NCBI GenBank assembly: GCA_018334735.1
Contig: JAGXLK010000204.1
Location: forward strand, 1 to 5,650
Length of the DNA stretch: 5,650 nt
Source of the DNA: Planctomycetota bacterium
Lineage (GTDB): Bacteria; Planctomycetota; Brocadiia; SM23-32
Direction of reading: 5' to 3'
The position numbers and the translations under genes are program-made. Below are positions 1 to 5,650 of this stretch, in pieces. Numbering within the stretch: the stretch's first letter is position 1; the number at the start of each line of letters is the position of its first letter. Under the pieces are notes generated by a model that saw nothing but the letters and a program-made list of their open reading frames with translations, did no database searches and was not told the origin of the DNA.

Positions 1-363
1 CGAACCGAGTCCGCGTTTGCGGTATTCACGTTCCTGTGGCCCAAAAAAATCACGGAATTCGGGGCCGAAAAAGCGACGGAACATAGGATCGTCCTGCCCG
101 AAACCGGGCGTGCGATATTTAATAATTTTTTCAGCCTGAATCCAGACAACTGACGGCTGGACTTTCCGGGCTGTATAGCGGAACAACTGACTGAATTTTC
201 GGGCGAATTCCCGTAACTCTTTAACCTCTTTTTCCGGGAGGACATCTTCCTGTTGAGCCGGAGCAGAACTGGCAGATTGTGGTGTCCGAAAAATGCCTCC
301 GAGAGCCAAACCAAAAGCAAGCACGATGCTGATCAAGATCGCCACACCAAGATTCCTTCTCAT
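1..363 (-). CDS. HtrA/DegP-family serine protease, N-terminal part (cut by window edge)
   Basis: This is the first 121 residues of an open frame that runs off the left edge without a stop. Residues 5-24 form a hydrophobic segment after MRRN, either a signal peptide (possible cleavage near the SAS at 30-32) or an uncleaved anchor. A short Ala/Gln/Glu linker follows. Residues 57-78 contain FSQLFRYTARKVQPSVVWIQ, the segment that opens the trypsin-like domain in DegP/DegQ proteins. A Phe/Gly/Pro-rich stretch with two FFGP motifs (98-101 and 106-109) then matches the variable loop before the GLGS motif, which is reached at 118-121. Family members are periplasmic ATP-independent proteases or chaperones, usually with one or two PDZ domains. 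The His-Asp-Ser triad and any PDZ domains lie outside the window, so catalytic competence cannot be judged. The ATG at 363 is supported by AAGGGAGA six bases upstream. The gene follows the 535-1575 gene on the same strand after 171 bp. Confidence 0.85.
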   Translation of the reverse strand, partial: MRRNLGVAILISIVLAFGLALGGIFRTPQSASSAPAQQEDVLPEKEVKELREFARKFSQLFRYTARKVQPSVVWIQAEKIIKYRTPGFGQDDPMFRRFFGPEFRDFFGPQEREYRKRGLGS

Positions 364-369
364 CGCAAG

Positions 370-377
370 TCTCCCTT
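370..377 (-). promoter_or_regulatory. Ribosome binding site of the HtrA-like gene
   Basis: On the minus strand this reads AAGGGAGA and ends six bases before the ATG at 363. It is a good Shine-Dalgarno match and fixes the start codon of the partial protease gene. Confidence 0.7.
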
Positions 378-391
378 ACAAAAACGAATAC

Positions 392-420
392 TCTGATGGG
401 TTACAGCCAATTCATGTCAA
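392..420 (-). promoter_or_regulatory. Possible weak promoter for the HtrA-like gene
   Basis: On the minus strand a perfect TTGACA hexamer (415-420) is followed after 17 bases by ATCAGA (392-397), a poor -10 element. The TTGACA could be chance, or the -10 could belong to a different sigma factor; many HtrA genes are controlled by stress sigma factors. The position, about 30-60 bases before the start codon, is right for a promoter. The weak -10 keeps confidence low. Confidence 0.25.
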
Positions 421-431
421 AAGCTTAAACA

Positions 432-448
432 CTTCCTCCGCAAGGAAG
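432..448 (-). terminator. Small hairpin upstream of the HtrA-like gene, possible weak terminator
   Basis: CTTCCT and AGGAAG pair perfectly around a five-base loop. On the minus strand the stem is followed by TGTTTAAGCTTTT, which is T-rich but not a clean U tract. It lies just upstream of the TTGACA hexamer. It may help end transcription from the 535-1575 gene or may be chance; a 6-bp stem is weak evidence. Confidence 0.2.
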
Positions 449-489
449 AAGAAACTCCATTTTAACCCGTGAACCGTTGGCCTGTAAAG

Positions 490-506
490 CCGGCTTAAGC
501 CGCCGG
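490..506 (-). terminator. GC-rich hairpin after the membrane-protein gene, possible terminator or attenuator
   Basis: On the minus strand CCGGC and GCCGG form a 5-bp all-GC stem with a seven-base loop GGCTTAA, about 28 bases past the TAA stop of the 535-1575 gene. It is followed by CTTTA, a very short T tract. The area holds overlapping palindromes (AAGCCGGCTT and GGCTTAAGCC), so alternative folds exist. It could act as a partial terminator that lets some transcription reach the HtrA-like gene. The weak T tract argues against full rho-independent termination. Confidence 0.3.
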
Positions 507-534
507 AATTTATCAGGATTTGTCTCTTTACTCG

Positions 535-1575
535 TTATTCCTGCCCTTTATCGCCGGTCTCCTCGTCCAAAACTCCTTCGTTTTTCTCCGCCGCGTTTGA
601 TGATGCTTCTTCCTGTTTTTCTGAAGCAGAACCTTCGTTTTCACCTGGCTCCTGCTGATCCCCCTGCATAGTTTCTTTGACGCCCTCAGGCTTTTCGCCA
701 ATGGTCGAGGCCCGACTTCTCCGACGATGAACCTTCCTTGGTGGTCGGTTCAGAATTTTATTCATAACAATCAAGACGACGACAGCAATAACACCAAAAG
801 CAATATAGGTAAGCCAGGGCGGAAATTTCTCCGCCAACTTGGTAGTCGCCGGAACATGGTGTTTATACCGAACGCCACCGGTGATTGTTCGAGCCACGAT
901 AAGCGGATCGATCTGCCTCTTACCCCCAACGCTTTTATAGCGGGTCAATTTGTAAAAGACACCGGTCAAGACAGCCTCCTGGCGGTCCGCAAGCTCCTCG
1001 GGTTTTTCCAAACAAATAAAAGTATATGAACGGTTGAATCTATCGTGTATCTGTCCTTCCCAGAGAAAATCAATACCCAGCTTTGAAAATTCGCCACTTT
1101 CATTTTTTTCCACCCGTCGGAGCGTGCCGCGCACCTCACAGACCCGCCCTCTGATCTGTTCTCGTCGTTTCTCCGTGGCAAAATCTTTGAATTCGATGCT
1201 TTGATCGACCATCGCTTCCAGCTCTTCCTGAGTTTTCTCCTGCAGAACCTTCAGAACCTGAGCCATAATCCCTTGATCGACCCCCGTAGCCCCATCGATA
1301 GGTGGGGCTCCGTGGCGGTCCGGGTAAAGGACTATCGGTGAAATAAGCTGTGAGGGATGATCCTCGGCCTCAAACGCCATTGGCTGGGAAAGTTCATTGG
1401 CAGGAACATTCTGAGGGACAGAAATAGAAGTGACACGCCCCCCCCCGAGGACAAACTTATAGATAAAGACCGCCAGCAAAATAAGACCGGCAGCCACAAT
1501 AATAATCATAATATGACGGACTTTACGATTGAAACTGCGATTTTCATTTTCCAGCTTCTGCCGCAACTTATCCAT
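535..1575 (-). CDS. Unnamed membrane protein with two TM segments, periplasmic domain and acidic cytoplasmic tail
   Basis: The protein has 346 residues when started at the ATG at 1575. Residues 1-20 are hydrophilic and basic. Residues 22-44 form a first membrane segment and 253-272 a second, which is followed by a strongly basic patch (RPPRKVHRRRSR, 277-288). By the positive-inside rule both ends are cytoplasmic and about 205 residues lie outside. The outer part has a Pro/Asn-rich linker, a Glu-rich helix near 105-135, then a beta-rich region (140-230). In that region an IRGRVCEVRGTLRRV strand pair, YTFICLE and AVLTGVFYKLTRY resemble an OB-like barrel and planctomycete hypothetical proteins I recall. 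The fold is my inference. Two cysteines (146, 188) in the outer domain could pair. The tail (290-346) is Glu/Gln/Gly/Ser-rich and probably disordered. No catalytic motif is seen and no function is assigned. It sits upstream of an HtrA-like gene on the same strand and diverges from the TPR gene. A TTG five codons upstream (1590) is the less likely start because it overlaps the Shine-Dalgarno sequence. Confidence 0.85.
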   Translation of the reverse strand: MDKLRQKLENENRSFNRKVRHIMIIIVAAGLILLAVFIYKFVLGGGRVTSISVPQNVPANELSQPMAFEAEDHPSQLISPIVLYPDRHGAPPIDGATGVDQGIMAQVLKVLQEKTQEELEAMVDQSIEFKDFATEKRREQIRGRVCEVRGTLRRVEKNESGEFSKLGIDFLWEGQIHDRFNRSYTFICLEKPEELADRQEAVLTGVFYKLTRYKSVGGKRQIDPLIVARTITGGVRYKHHVPATTKLAEKFPPWLTYIAFGVIAVVVLIVMNKILNRPPRKVHRRRSRASTIGEKPEGVKETMQGDQQEPGENEGSASEKQEEASSNAAEKNEGVLDEETGDKGQE

Positions 1576-1583
1576 TCGAATAT

Positions 1584-1588
1584 CCTCC
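1584..1588 (-). promoter_or_regulatory. Ribosome binding site that decides the start of the membrane-protein gene
   Basis: On the minus strand GGAGG lies here, eight bases before the ATG at 1575. The alternative TTG start at 1590 has its last base inside this GGAGG and has no comparable site upstream of it. Start at 1575 is therefore preferred, giving 346 residues and not 351. Confidence 0.75.
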
Positions 1589-1633
1589 AAATAATCCCTG
1601 CTTCAATCGCGGGACTCGGGTCTCCACAGTTTC

Positions 1634-1662
1634 ACTATACCGGATCGCGCCACAAAGGCCAA
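1634..1662 (-). promoter_or_regulatory. Sigma70-type promoter for the membrane-protein gene
   Basis: On the minus strand TTGGCC (1657-1662) and TATAGT (1634-1639) are separated by 17 bases. The -10 differs from TATAAT at one position and the -35 keeps the key TTG. Transcription would start near 1627, leaving a leader of about 52 bases before the ATG at 1575. Sigma usage in this organism is assumed to be similar to the standard consensus. Confidence 0.5.
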
Positions 1663-1743
1663 AGGGCGGAAACATACAAACTGTTTCAAAATCCTCTTCG
1701 CGTGGGCCCCGCCCCCAACAACAACCCAAGAGGGCCAAGAACC

Positions 1744-1771
1744 TTGAAAGGCTTAAAAATACAAGTATAAT
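1744..1771 (+). promoter_or_regulatory. Strong sigma70-type promoter for the TPR gene
   Basis: TTGAAA (1744-1749) and a perfect TATAAT (1766-1771) are separated by a 16-base A/T-rich spacer. The predicted start of transcription is near 1778, about 113 bases before the ATG at 1891. It is the best promoter match I noticed in the window and would drive the TPR gene and probably the gene behind it. Confidence 0.65.
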
Positions 1772-1799
1772 AAAAGCGAAGATACGATTGTCTTTTTCA

Positions 1800-1825
1800 C
1801 GTGAGTATTGAAATACTGACTCGCG
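1800..1825 (+). repeat. Overlapping inverted repeats in the TPR gene leader
   Basis: Two hairpins compete here. The outer one pairs CGTGAGT (1800-1806) with ACTCGCG (1819-1825): seven pairs including one G-U, and a 12-base loop. The alternative pairs AGTAT (1804-1808) with ATACT (1813-1817) around TGAA. The two share bases 1804-1806, so they exclude each other. The element is inside the predicted transcript, about 50 bases before the ribosome binding site, and could be an RNA switch, an RNA stability element or an operator in DNA. It matches no riboswitch class I recognise. Confidence 0.35.
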
Positions 1826-1877
1826 ATCTTCTCTGGAAACCAATCTCTGAAAATATGCAGCCCAAAAAATAAGATTC

Positions 1878-1884
1878 AGGAGGG
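1878..1884 (+). promoter_or_regulatory. Ribosome binding site of the TPR gene
   Basis: AGGAGGG lies six bases before the ATG at 1891. It is a near-perfect Shine-Dalgarno sequence, and the frame that follows begins with a signal peptide, so the start is well fixed. Confidence 0.8.
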
Positions 1885-1890
1885 ATTCAA

Positions 1891-4800
1891 ATGCGTCACC
1901 CTTCGCGGTTGATGTTGGTCATCATCGTGGCGGCCGGTTTCTTTTTGCCGAGCATTGCCCGAGCAGGCAGCGGGACAGATCAGCCTCACCCTGAGCTTCT
2001 ATTTGCACTGGAGCTGGAACGAATGGGGTACGGCGATTTCGCTGTAGATCAGCTCGTACGGACCCGAACGCGCGATTTTGTCCCAAAGCTGGTGAGAATA
2101 AAAGCCTCAAAATGGTTGGGGAAAATCTGTAAAAATCTGGCCGAAAAAGCCGAGCAACAGGGACGATTTCCAGCCAAGAAAGATTATTACGAAAAGGCAA
2201 TAAAGTGGTATGGTAAATACCTCAGTGAACATCAAGCTTACCTCAAAAACAACAATCAGGAACAGACAACAAAACACCGAGAAGAATACGCTCTCGTCCG
2301 CTACGAGCGGGGGACCATCGGGGCGAATCTCGGCAGTGACGCTATCAAAAGCATGAAAGGCACCACCGATGAAGAAGAAAAACTGCAGTACAAAAGCGAG
2401 GCGATCGACTATTTCGGACAGGCTGTAGAGGACCTGAAAAAGGGCAAAGATTATCTCGTAAAATGGCGGAAACAGATCGATGAGGGTGCGGAAACCGACG
2501 CCCAGAAAGAACTCCTTCACCAGATCCGTCAAAAAGCAGGCCGAGCCCAGATGCAATACGGGCAAGCGCTCTACGAATATGCCCGGTTGTGGGAAGGCGA
2601 AAAGAAAAAGAAAGAGCGTGACAAAAAGTTAAAAGAGGCCATCGAGGTTTTTAAAAGTGTAGCTGATTACTACCGGTTGTTCGCAATCCGTTACAAGGCC
2701 TATCGGCAGATGGGATTGAGCTATTGTGAACTCGGCGACTTCAAAAAATCCGTCGAATACCTCAATAAGGCTCTCAGCGTATCGGAAATCCCCGACACGA
2801 TTTGGATTATCCGCCTCGCCCTTTTCAATCTGGCTCAGACATATAACGCCTGGGGCAAACAGGTCAAAGAAACCAAAAAAAACAAACCAGGCGAGTGGGG
2901 GGAAAAATACAGCAAAGCCGATATTGCCTGTGCCAGTGGTATCCAAAAAATAAATAAAGACATCTGGCAAAAAGAAGTGCAGGGAACCGGAACACGAGAT
3001 CTTCGAGATATGCTCTTTGCTTTTTGGCTCGAAAAAGGCACTGCCAATGTGGGCCATTCCCTGTACATGCTCACAAAAGCCGAAGACGCGAAAAAGAAAA
3101 AAAGAAAAGTCCTCTACAAAAAATATCAGGATCAAGCAAAACGAGAATTCCGGTGGGCCGTGGAAAAAGCAATGGAAGTTTCAAAAGCCAGAGGTACCCG
3201 CTGGTCCCGGAATGCAGAAGTAAAATACGACAAATGGCTCGAAATGAGCAAGACGTTCTTCCCGCCCGACGGTATAAAAATCCGTCCCAACATCCATACC
3301 TACATGGCTGAAGGCCGACGGTTGTTCGAAAACGAAAAGTACATGGAATGTATTCCGAAATTCCAGGAAGCCATTAAAAGAGGTAGCGCAGCTTACTATA
3401 AGACCCTTTTACCGGAAGCCTGGTACCAGATTGGGGTCGCTTATTACAACCTCTCAAAACCGGCACACACCGGCGGACAATACACCTACTACTACGAAGC
3501 AGGTTTGTGTTTCGACCATATTGTGGACAAATACGAAAAAGCCAACTTCGCCTCCGACGCGGCCTACTACGGCGCCCAAATATACGGAGCAATCTATAGA
3601 AACACCCGTGAGAAAGTCTCCAAAGGTTACCTGCAAAAAACGAAAGAGATGACCGAGCAACTGGCTGATGATGCCTTACGTTACGACGGTGTCCGTTACT
3701 ACCGTGCGTTGCATAATTTTATTGACAAATTCCCGGATGATCCACGCAGGAACCGTACGAGGTTCCAGGTCGCGGAACTCGCAAGAACACTTGAAAACTA
3801 CCGGGAAGCCAGCACGATGTATGCAAAAATTAAGAAAGAACACCCTAAGTTCTACGAAGCCCGGTATCGGGCCGGACTGTGTCTCTATCTGCAATCCCTC
3901 AAAAGCTACGAAGAAACTGTCAATCCTCGCAAAGAAGACCGGCGAGAAACGCTGAAACAAGAAATACGAAAAAAGAGAGAAAAGCTCTCGCCGGAAGATC
4001 TCCAGAAAGCTGTCGAAGAAAAACTCAAGAAATTGCCCGAAATCAAACTGAAAGATGGGGAAGCAGAAAAACTGGGCGAACTAATGGACCGGGCAGTCAC
4101 CCGCTATCAAGATTTCATTGCCTGGTTCGATAATAATAAAACCAGACTCGGAGTCGAAGGGCTCCAGACGGCTAACAAATGGGTCGCGCGGACAAAAGTT
4201 TCGCTGGGCAAGCTGCTCATTCACAAAGTTTGGGGCTTGACCCACGATGCCAAAAAAGGCGCCGAACAGGCTCTGGAAGTCCTGCAGGATGTCCGGAGTA
4301 AACATTTCGAAGGGCCCGGGCGGGACAAACTCCGGGAAGATTACCTGCCCAAAGCCTATATGGTTATTATTCAAGCCTACCGTCGACTCGACAAACTCGG
4401 TGGTGCCGAAAAATTCGTGGACGGATTAGTCAAAGAAGCCAGAGACAACCCGGGAAACGACAATCTTAAGAAAATTGCTTCACAGGCGTGTAGCCTGCTT
4501 GGGTATGCCTATCTGCAAAGGCGAAAAGACTACGAGAAAGAGGGAGCAACAGGCATCAAAATACGGGACGCTGCCGAGAAAGCAGGAACATTCCTCCAGA
4601 AAGGCCTCGCACTCGATCCCGAACAGGATATAACGGTCTACCGCGACACGGCTTCACAGCTGTACCAACTTGAAGAATACAAACATGCCGTGAGACTCCT
4701 CGAAGAAGGACTCAACCAGTATAAAATCGACGAAGACAAAGGCCCCACCAGAGCACAACAAGATGTCCTGGTATTGCTGGAAGATTGTTATCTGCAAATG

Positions 4801-5373
4801 GAAGACTGGTTTAAGGTTGAAGAAAAAGCCAAAGAGCTCCTCGAAATTGAAAAAGCAAAAAACGAAAAACGCGAAGCAGCAGGGCAACCTCTCCTGCGAA
4901 ATGTGGACTTCCGCTATGATCTCGCTCTCGCCCTTGAGAACCAGGAAAACTACGACGAAGCCGTCGAGTGGTGGCGCGAAGTAAAAACCATCGCTAAAAA
5001 TATGGAAGGCGCCGAAGGAAAAGAAATAAAATTCCAGTCCACTACGCATCTGGCAAAATCTTATGCCGCGGGAGGTAGAATCGATAGAGGTTACAAAATA
5101 CTTGCCTGGTATCTGATCGCTTCCGCAGAATGGCTCAGCCATATGGACTGGAAGAATGAAATCGAACGACTCTTCGATCTATACTTCCCAGATAAATACG
5201 GGAAACTTAAGGAATACACATTCAATAAAATCAGAGCCGACAAGAAACTCTTGCTGCGTAAAGACAGCAGAAAAATCATCGATCAATTGGTTAATGACCA
5301 CTGGCCAGAAGAGAAAAAGACAATCGAACAGTGGCGTAAAGAAGTCGGCGGAGAATTGGGGACCGGCGAATAA
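1891..5373 (+). CDS. Large exported TPR-repeat protein (1160 residues)
   Basis: A typical signal peptide opens the protein: MRHPSR, hydrophobic residues 7-22, and an ARA site giving likely cleavage after residue 25. There is no lipobox and no later membrane segment, so the product should be periplasmic or secreted. The rest is almost all helical. The clearest TPR-like hairpins are near 265-298, 470-497, 507-550, 622-655, 914-942, 956-987 and 1003-1035, with G/A-x-x-Y/L and Y-x-x-A-x-x-x-F/W/Y patterns such as MGLSYCELGDFKKSVEYLNK. Spacers are long and rich in Lys and Glu (about 235-250, 326-342, 398-412 and 671-735); the last looks like a charged helix or short coiled coil. Eight cysteines are scattered without a pattern. 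TPR arrays bind other proteins; no enzyme motif is visible, so a scaffold or adaptor role is the best inference. Large TPR proteins like this occur in planctomycetes. A strong promoter lies upstream, and the next gene starts 17 bp after the stop. The partner is unknown. Confidence 0.9.
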   Translation: MRHPSRLMLVIIVAAGFFLPSIARAGSGTDQPHPELLFALELERMGYGDFAVDQLVRTRTRDFVPKLVRIKASKWLGKICKNLAEKAEQQGRFPAKKDYYEKAIKWYGKYLSEHQAYLKNNNQEQTTKHREEYALVRYERGTIGANLGSDAIKSMKGTTDEEEKLQYKSEAIDYFGQAVEDLKKGKDYLVKWRKQIDEGAETDAQKELLHQIRQKAGRAQMQYGQALYEYARLWEGEKKKKERDKKLKEAIEVFKSVADYYRLFAIRYKAYRQMGLSYCELGDFKKSVEYLNKALSVSEIPDTIWIIRLALFNLAQTYNAWGKQVKETKKNKPGEWGEKYSKADIACASGIQKINKDIWQKEVQGTGTRDLRDMLFAFWLEKGTANVGHSLYMLTKAEDAKKKKRKVLYKKYQDQAKREFRWAVEKAMEVSKARGTRWSRNAEVKYDKWLEMSKTFFPPDGIKIRPNIHTYMAEGRRLFENEKYMECIPKFQEAIKRGSAAYYKTLLPEAWYQIGVAYYNLSKPAHTGGQYTYYYEAGLCFDHIVDKYEKANFASDAAYYGAQIYGAIYRNTREKVSKGYLQKTKEMTEQLADDALRYDGVRYYRALHNFIDKFPDDPRRNRTRFQVAELARTLENYREASTMYAKIKKEHPKFYEARYRAGLCLYLQSLKSYEETVNPRKEDRRETLKQEIRKKREKLSPEDLQKAVEEKLKKLPEIKLKDGEAEKLGELMDRAVTRYQDFIAWFDNNKTRLGVEGLQTANKWVARTKVSLGKLLIHKVWGLTHDAKKGAEQALEVLQDVRSKHFEGPGRDKLREDYLPKAYMVIIQAYRRLDKLGGAEKFVDGLVKEARDNPGNDNLKKIASQACSLLGYAYLQRRKDYEKEGATGIKIRDAAEKAGTFLQKGLALDPEQDITVYRDTASQLYQLEEYKHAVRLLEEGLNQYKIDEDKGPTRAQQDVLVLLEDCYLQMEDWFKVEEKAKELLEIEKAKNEKREAAGQPLLRNVDFRYDLALALENQENYDEAVEWWREVKTIAKNMEGAEGKEIKFQSTTHLAKSYAAGGRIDRGYKILAWYLIASAEWLSHMDWKNEIERLFDLYFPDKYGKLKEYTFNKIRADKKLLLRKDSRKIIDQLVNDHWPEEKKTIEQWRKEVGGELGTGE

Positions 5374-5376
5374 GCC

Positions 5377-5381
5377 AGGAG
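5377..5381 (+). promoter_or_regulatory. Ribosome binding site of the downstream partial gene
   Basis: AGGAG lies nine bases before the ATG at 5391, within the 17-bp gap after the TPR stop codon. It supports translation of the next gene from a shared transcript. Confidence 0.65.
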
Positions 5382-5390
5382 CAATAAATT

Positions 5391-5650
5391 ATGGACCGTT
5401 TCCCGCGAACAACCGTCGGCGGCGTCTCACTCCCTCGACTCATTTGTGGCAGCAACTGGTTTCTCGGGTTCTCCCACACCAGCCAGGCAAAAAACCGTTT
5501 CATAAAAGAACTGTTCGACACCTCGGACAAAATCGCCGATCTGCTCGAGGTCTTCGCGCGACATGGCTGCAACGCCGTCATGGCGGGCCCCGTCCAAATG
5601 CTGTCGGACGCTATTGAAAAGGTCGAACAACGCACCTCGCACCCACAGCC
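5391..5650 (+). CDS. Conserved hypothetical protein, N-terminal part, possibly TIM-barrel-like (cut by window edge)
   Basis: An open frame of 86 codons plus two bases runs off the right edge with no stop. It begins MDRFPRTTVGGVSLPRLICG, continues SNWFLGFSHTSQAKNRF, and then has an amphipathic helix (45-59, SDKIADLLEVFARHG) leading to a strand (NAVMAGP) and a further helix (70-80). A strand-helix-strand start with 'G.N.FLG.SH' and a helix that ends in 'HGCNAVM' is in keeping with a TIM-barrel fold such as aldo/keto reductase-like proteins, but this is inference from pattern alone. I recall similar openings in uncharacterised planctomycete proteins. No catalytic residues can be named from this fragment. 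There is no signal peptide, so it should be cytoplasmic, unlike the other three products. The 17-bp gap and good ribosome binding site suggest an operon with the TPR gene. Other frames across this region have no good start. Confidence 0.75.
   Translation, partial: MDRFPRTTVGGVSLPRLICGSNWFLGFSHTSQAKNRFIKELFDTSDKIADLLEVFARHGCNAVMAGPVQMLSDAIEKVEQRTSHPQ

Larger units (their letters stand above)
1576..1890. other. Divergent intergenic control region (315 bp, no gene)
   Basis: This gap separates the leftward membrane-protein gene from the rightward TPR gene. It holds a leftward promoter (1634-1662), a rightward promoter (1744-1771), a rightward leader with hairpins (1800-1825) and the two ribosome binding sites. 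Open frames that cross it on either strand have no supporting start signals and are shadows. The 81 bp between the two -35 elements include a C-rich run near 1700-1717 but no clear operator repeat that I can see. Confidence 0.7.

Noticed and set aside
1357..1843. Overlapping open frames crossing the divergent intergenic region on both strands
   Set aside because: They overlap the promoters and the membrane-protein gene, lack ribosome binding sites and have no protein-like composition.
3091..3103. A-rich run with a seven-A tract that could be a programmed frameshift site
   Set aside because: In the reading frame the bases are GCG AAA AAG AAA AAA AGA, which does not give the classic A-AAA-AAG slippery heptamer in phase, and neither alternative frame continues into a sensible protein.
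3091..3111. KKKKRKV at residues 401-407 of the TPR protein, nearly identical to the SV40 nuclear localisation signal
   Set aside because: The protein is lysine-rich throughout, carries a bacterial signal peptide and lies in a bacterial gene context; a chance match in a Lys-rich spacer is the simplest explanation.
2107..3135. Phe-rich open frames on the minus strand opposite the TPR gene
   Set aside because: These are the antisense of Lys/Glu-rich coding sequence (AAA/GAA read as TTT/TTC) and not real membrane proteins.
5156..5642. Other open frames at the right end on both strands
   Set aside because: They conflict with the TPR gene end and the 5391 gene, which have a clear ribosome binding site and protein-like sequence; the others do not.
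1..5650. Search for CRISPR repeats, insertion sequences, tRNA genes, attachment sites and toxin-antitoxin pairs
   Set aside because: No spaced direct repeats, terminal inverted repeats, transposase motifs, cloverleaf candidates or small paired genes were seen by eye.

Overview
The window looks like part of a planctomycete (Planctomycetota) chromosome of moderate GC content. I infer this from protein style and have not confirmed it by search. The pointers are a very large secreted TPR protein, a two-membrane-segment protein with a periplasmic domain of a kind I associate with planctomycete hypothetical proteins, and a downstream gene opening with a 'TTVGGVSLPRLICGSNWFLG' type N-terminus that I also associate with that phylum. 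No mobile element, CRISPR array, tRNA or rRNA is visible. The genes read as intact chromosomal housekeeping or envelope genes.

Layout: four genes lie in two divergent blocks. Leftward from about 1.58 kb: (i) 535-1575, minus, a 346-residue protein with two membrane segments around a ~205-residue extracytoplasmic domain and a basic-then-acidic cytoplasmic tail; (ii) 1-363, minus, the first 121 residues of an HtrA/DegP-type serine protease, cut by the window edge before its catalytic triad. Between them (364-534) are two small hairpins and a TTGACA hexamer. Rightward: (iii) 1891-5373, plus, a 1160-residue protein with a signal peptide and many TPR-like helical hairpins; (iv) 5391-5650, plus, the first 86 residues of a probable TIM-barrel-like protein, 17 bp after (iii) with its own Shine-Dalgarno sequence, so probably co-transcribed.

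The 315-bp gap between the blocks (1576-1890) is a divergent control region. It has a strong sigma70-type promoter to the right (TTGAAA-16-TATAAT), a fair one to the left (TTGGCC-17-TATAGT), and a ~113-nt leader before the TPR gene containing two overlapping, mutually exclusive hairpins.

Three of the four products are predicted to be exported or membrane-anchored with their main domain outside the cytoplasm. A shared role in envelope protein handling is a reasonable but untested idea. I see no clear evidence for a wholly new defence or mobile system. The most notable items are the giant lysine-rich exported TPR protein, the unnamed membrane protein beside HtrA, and the control region that divides them.
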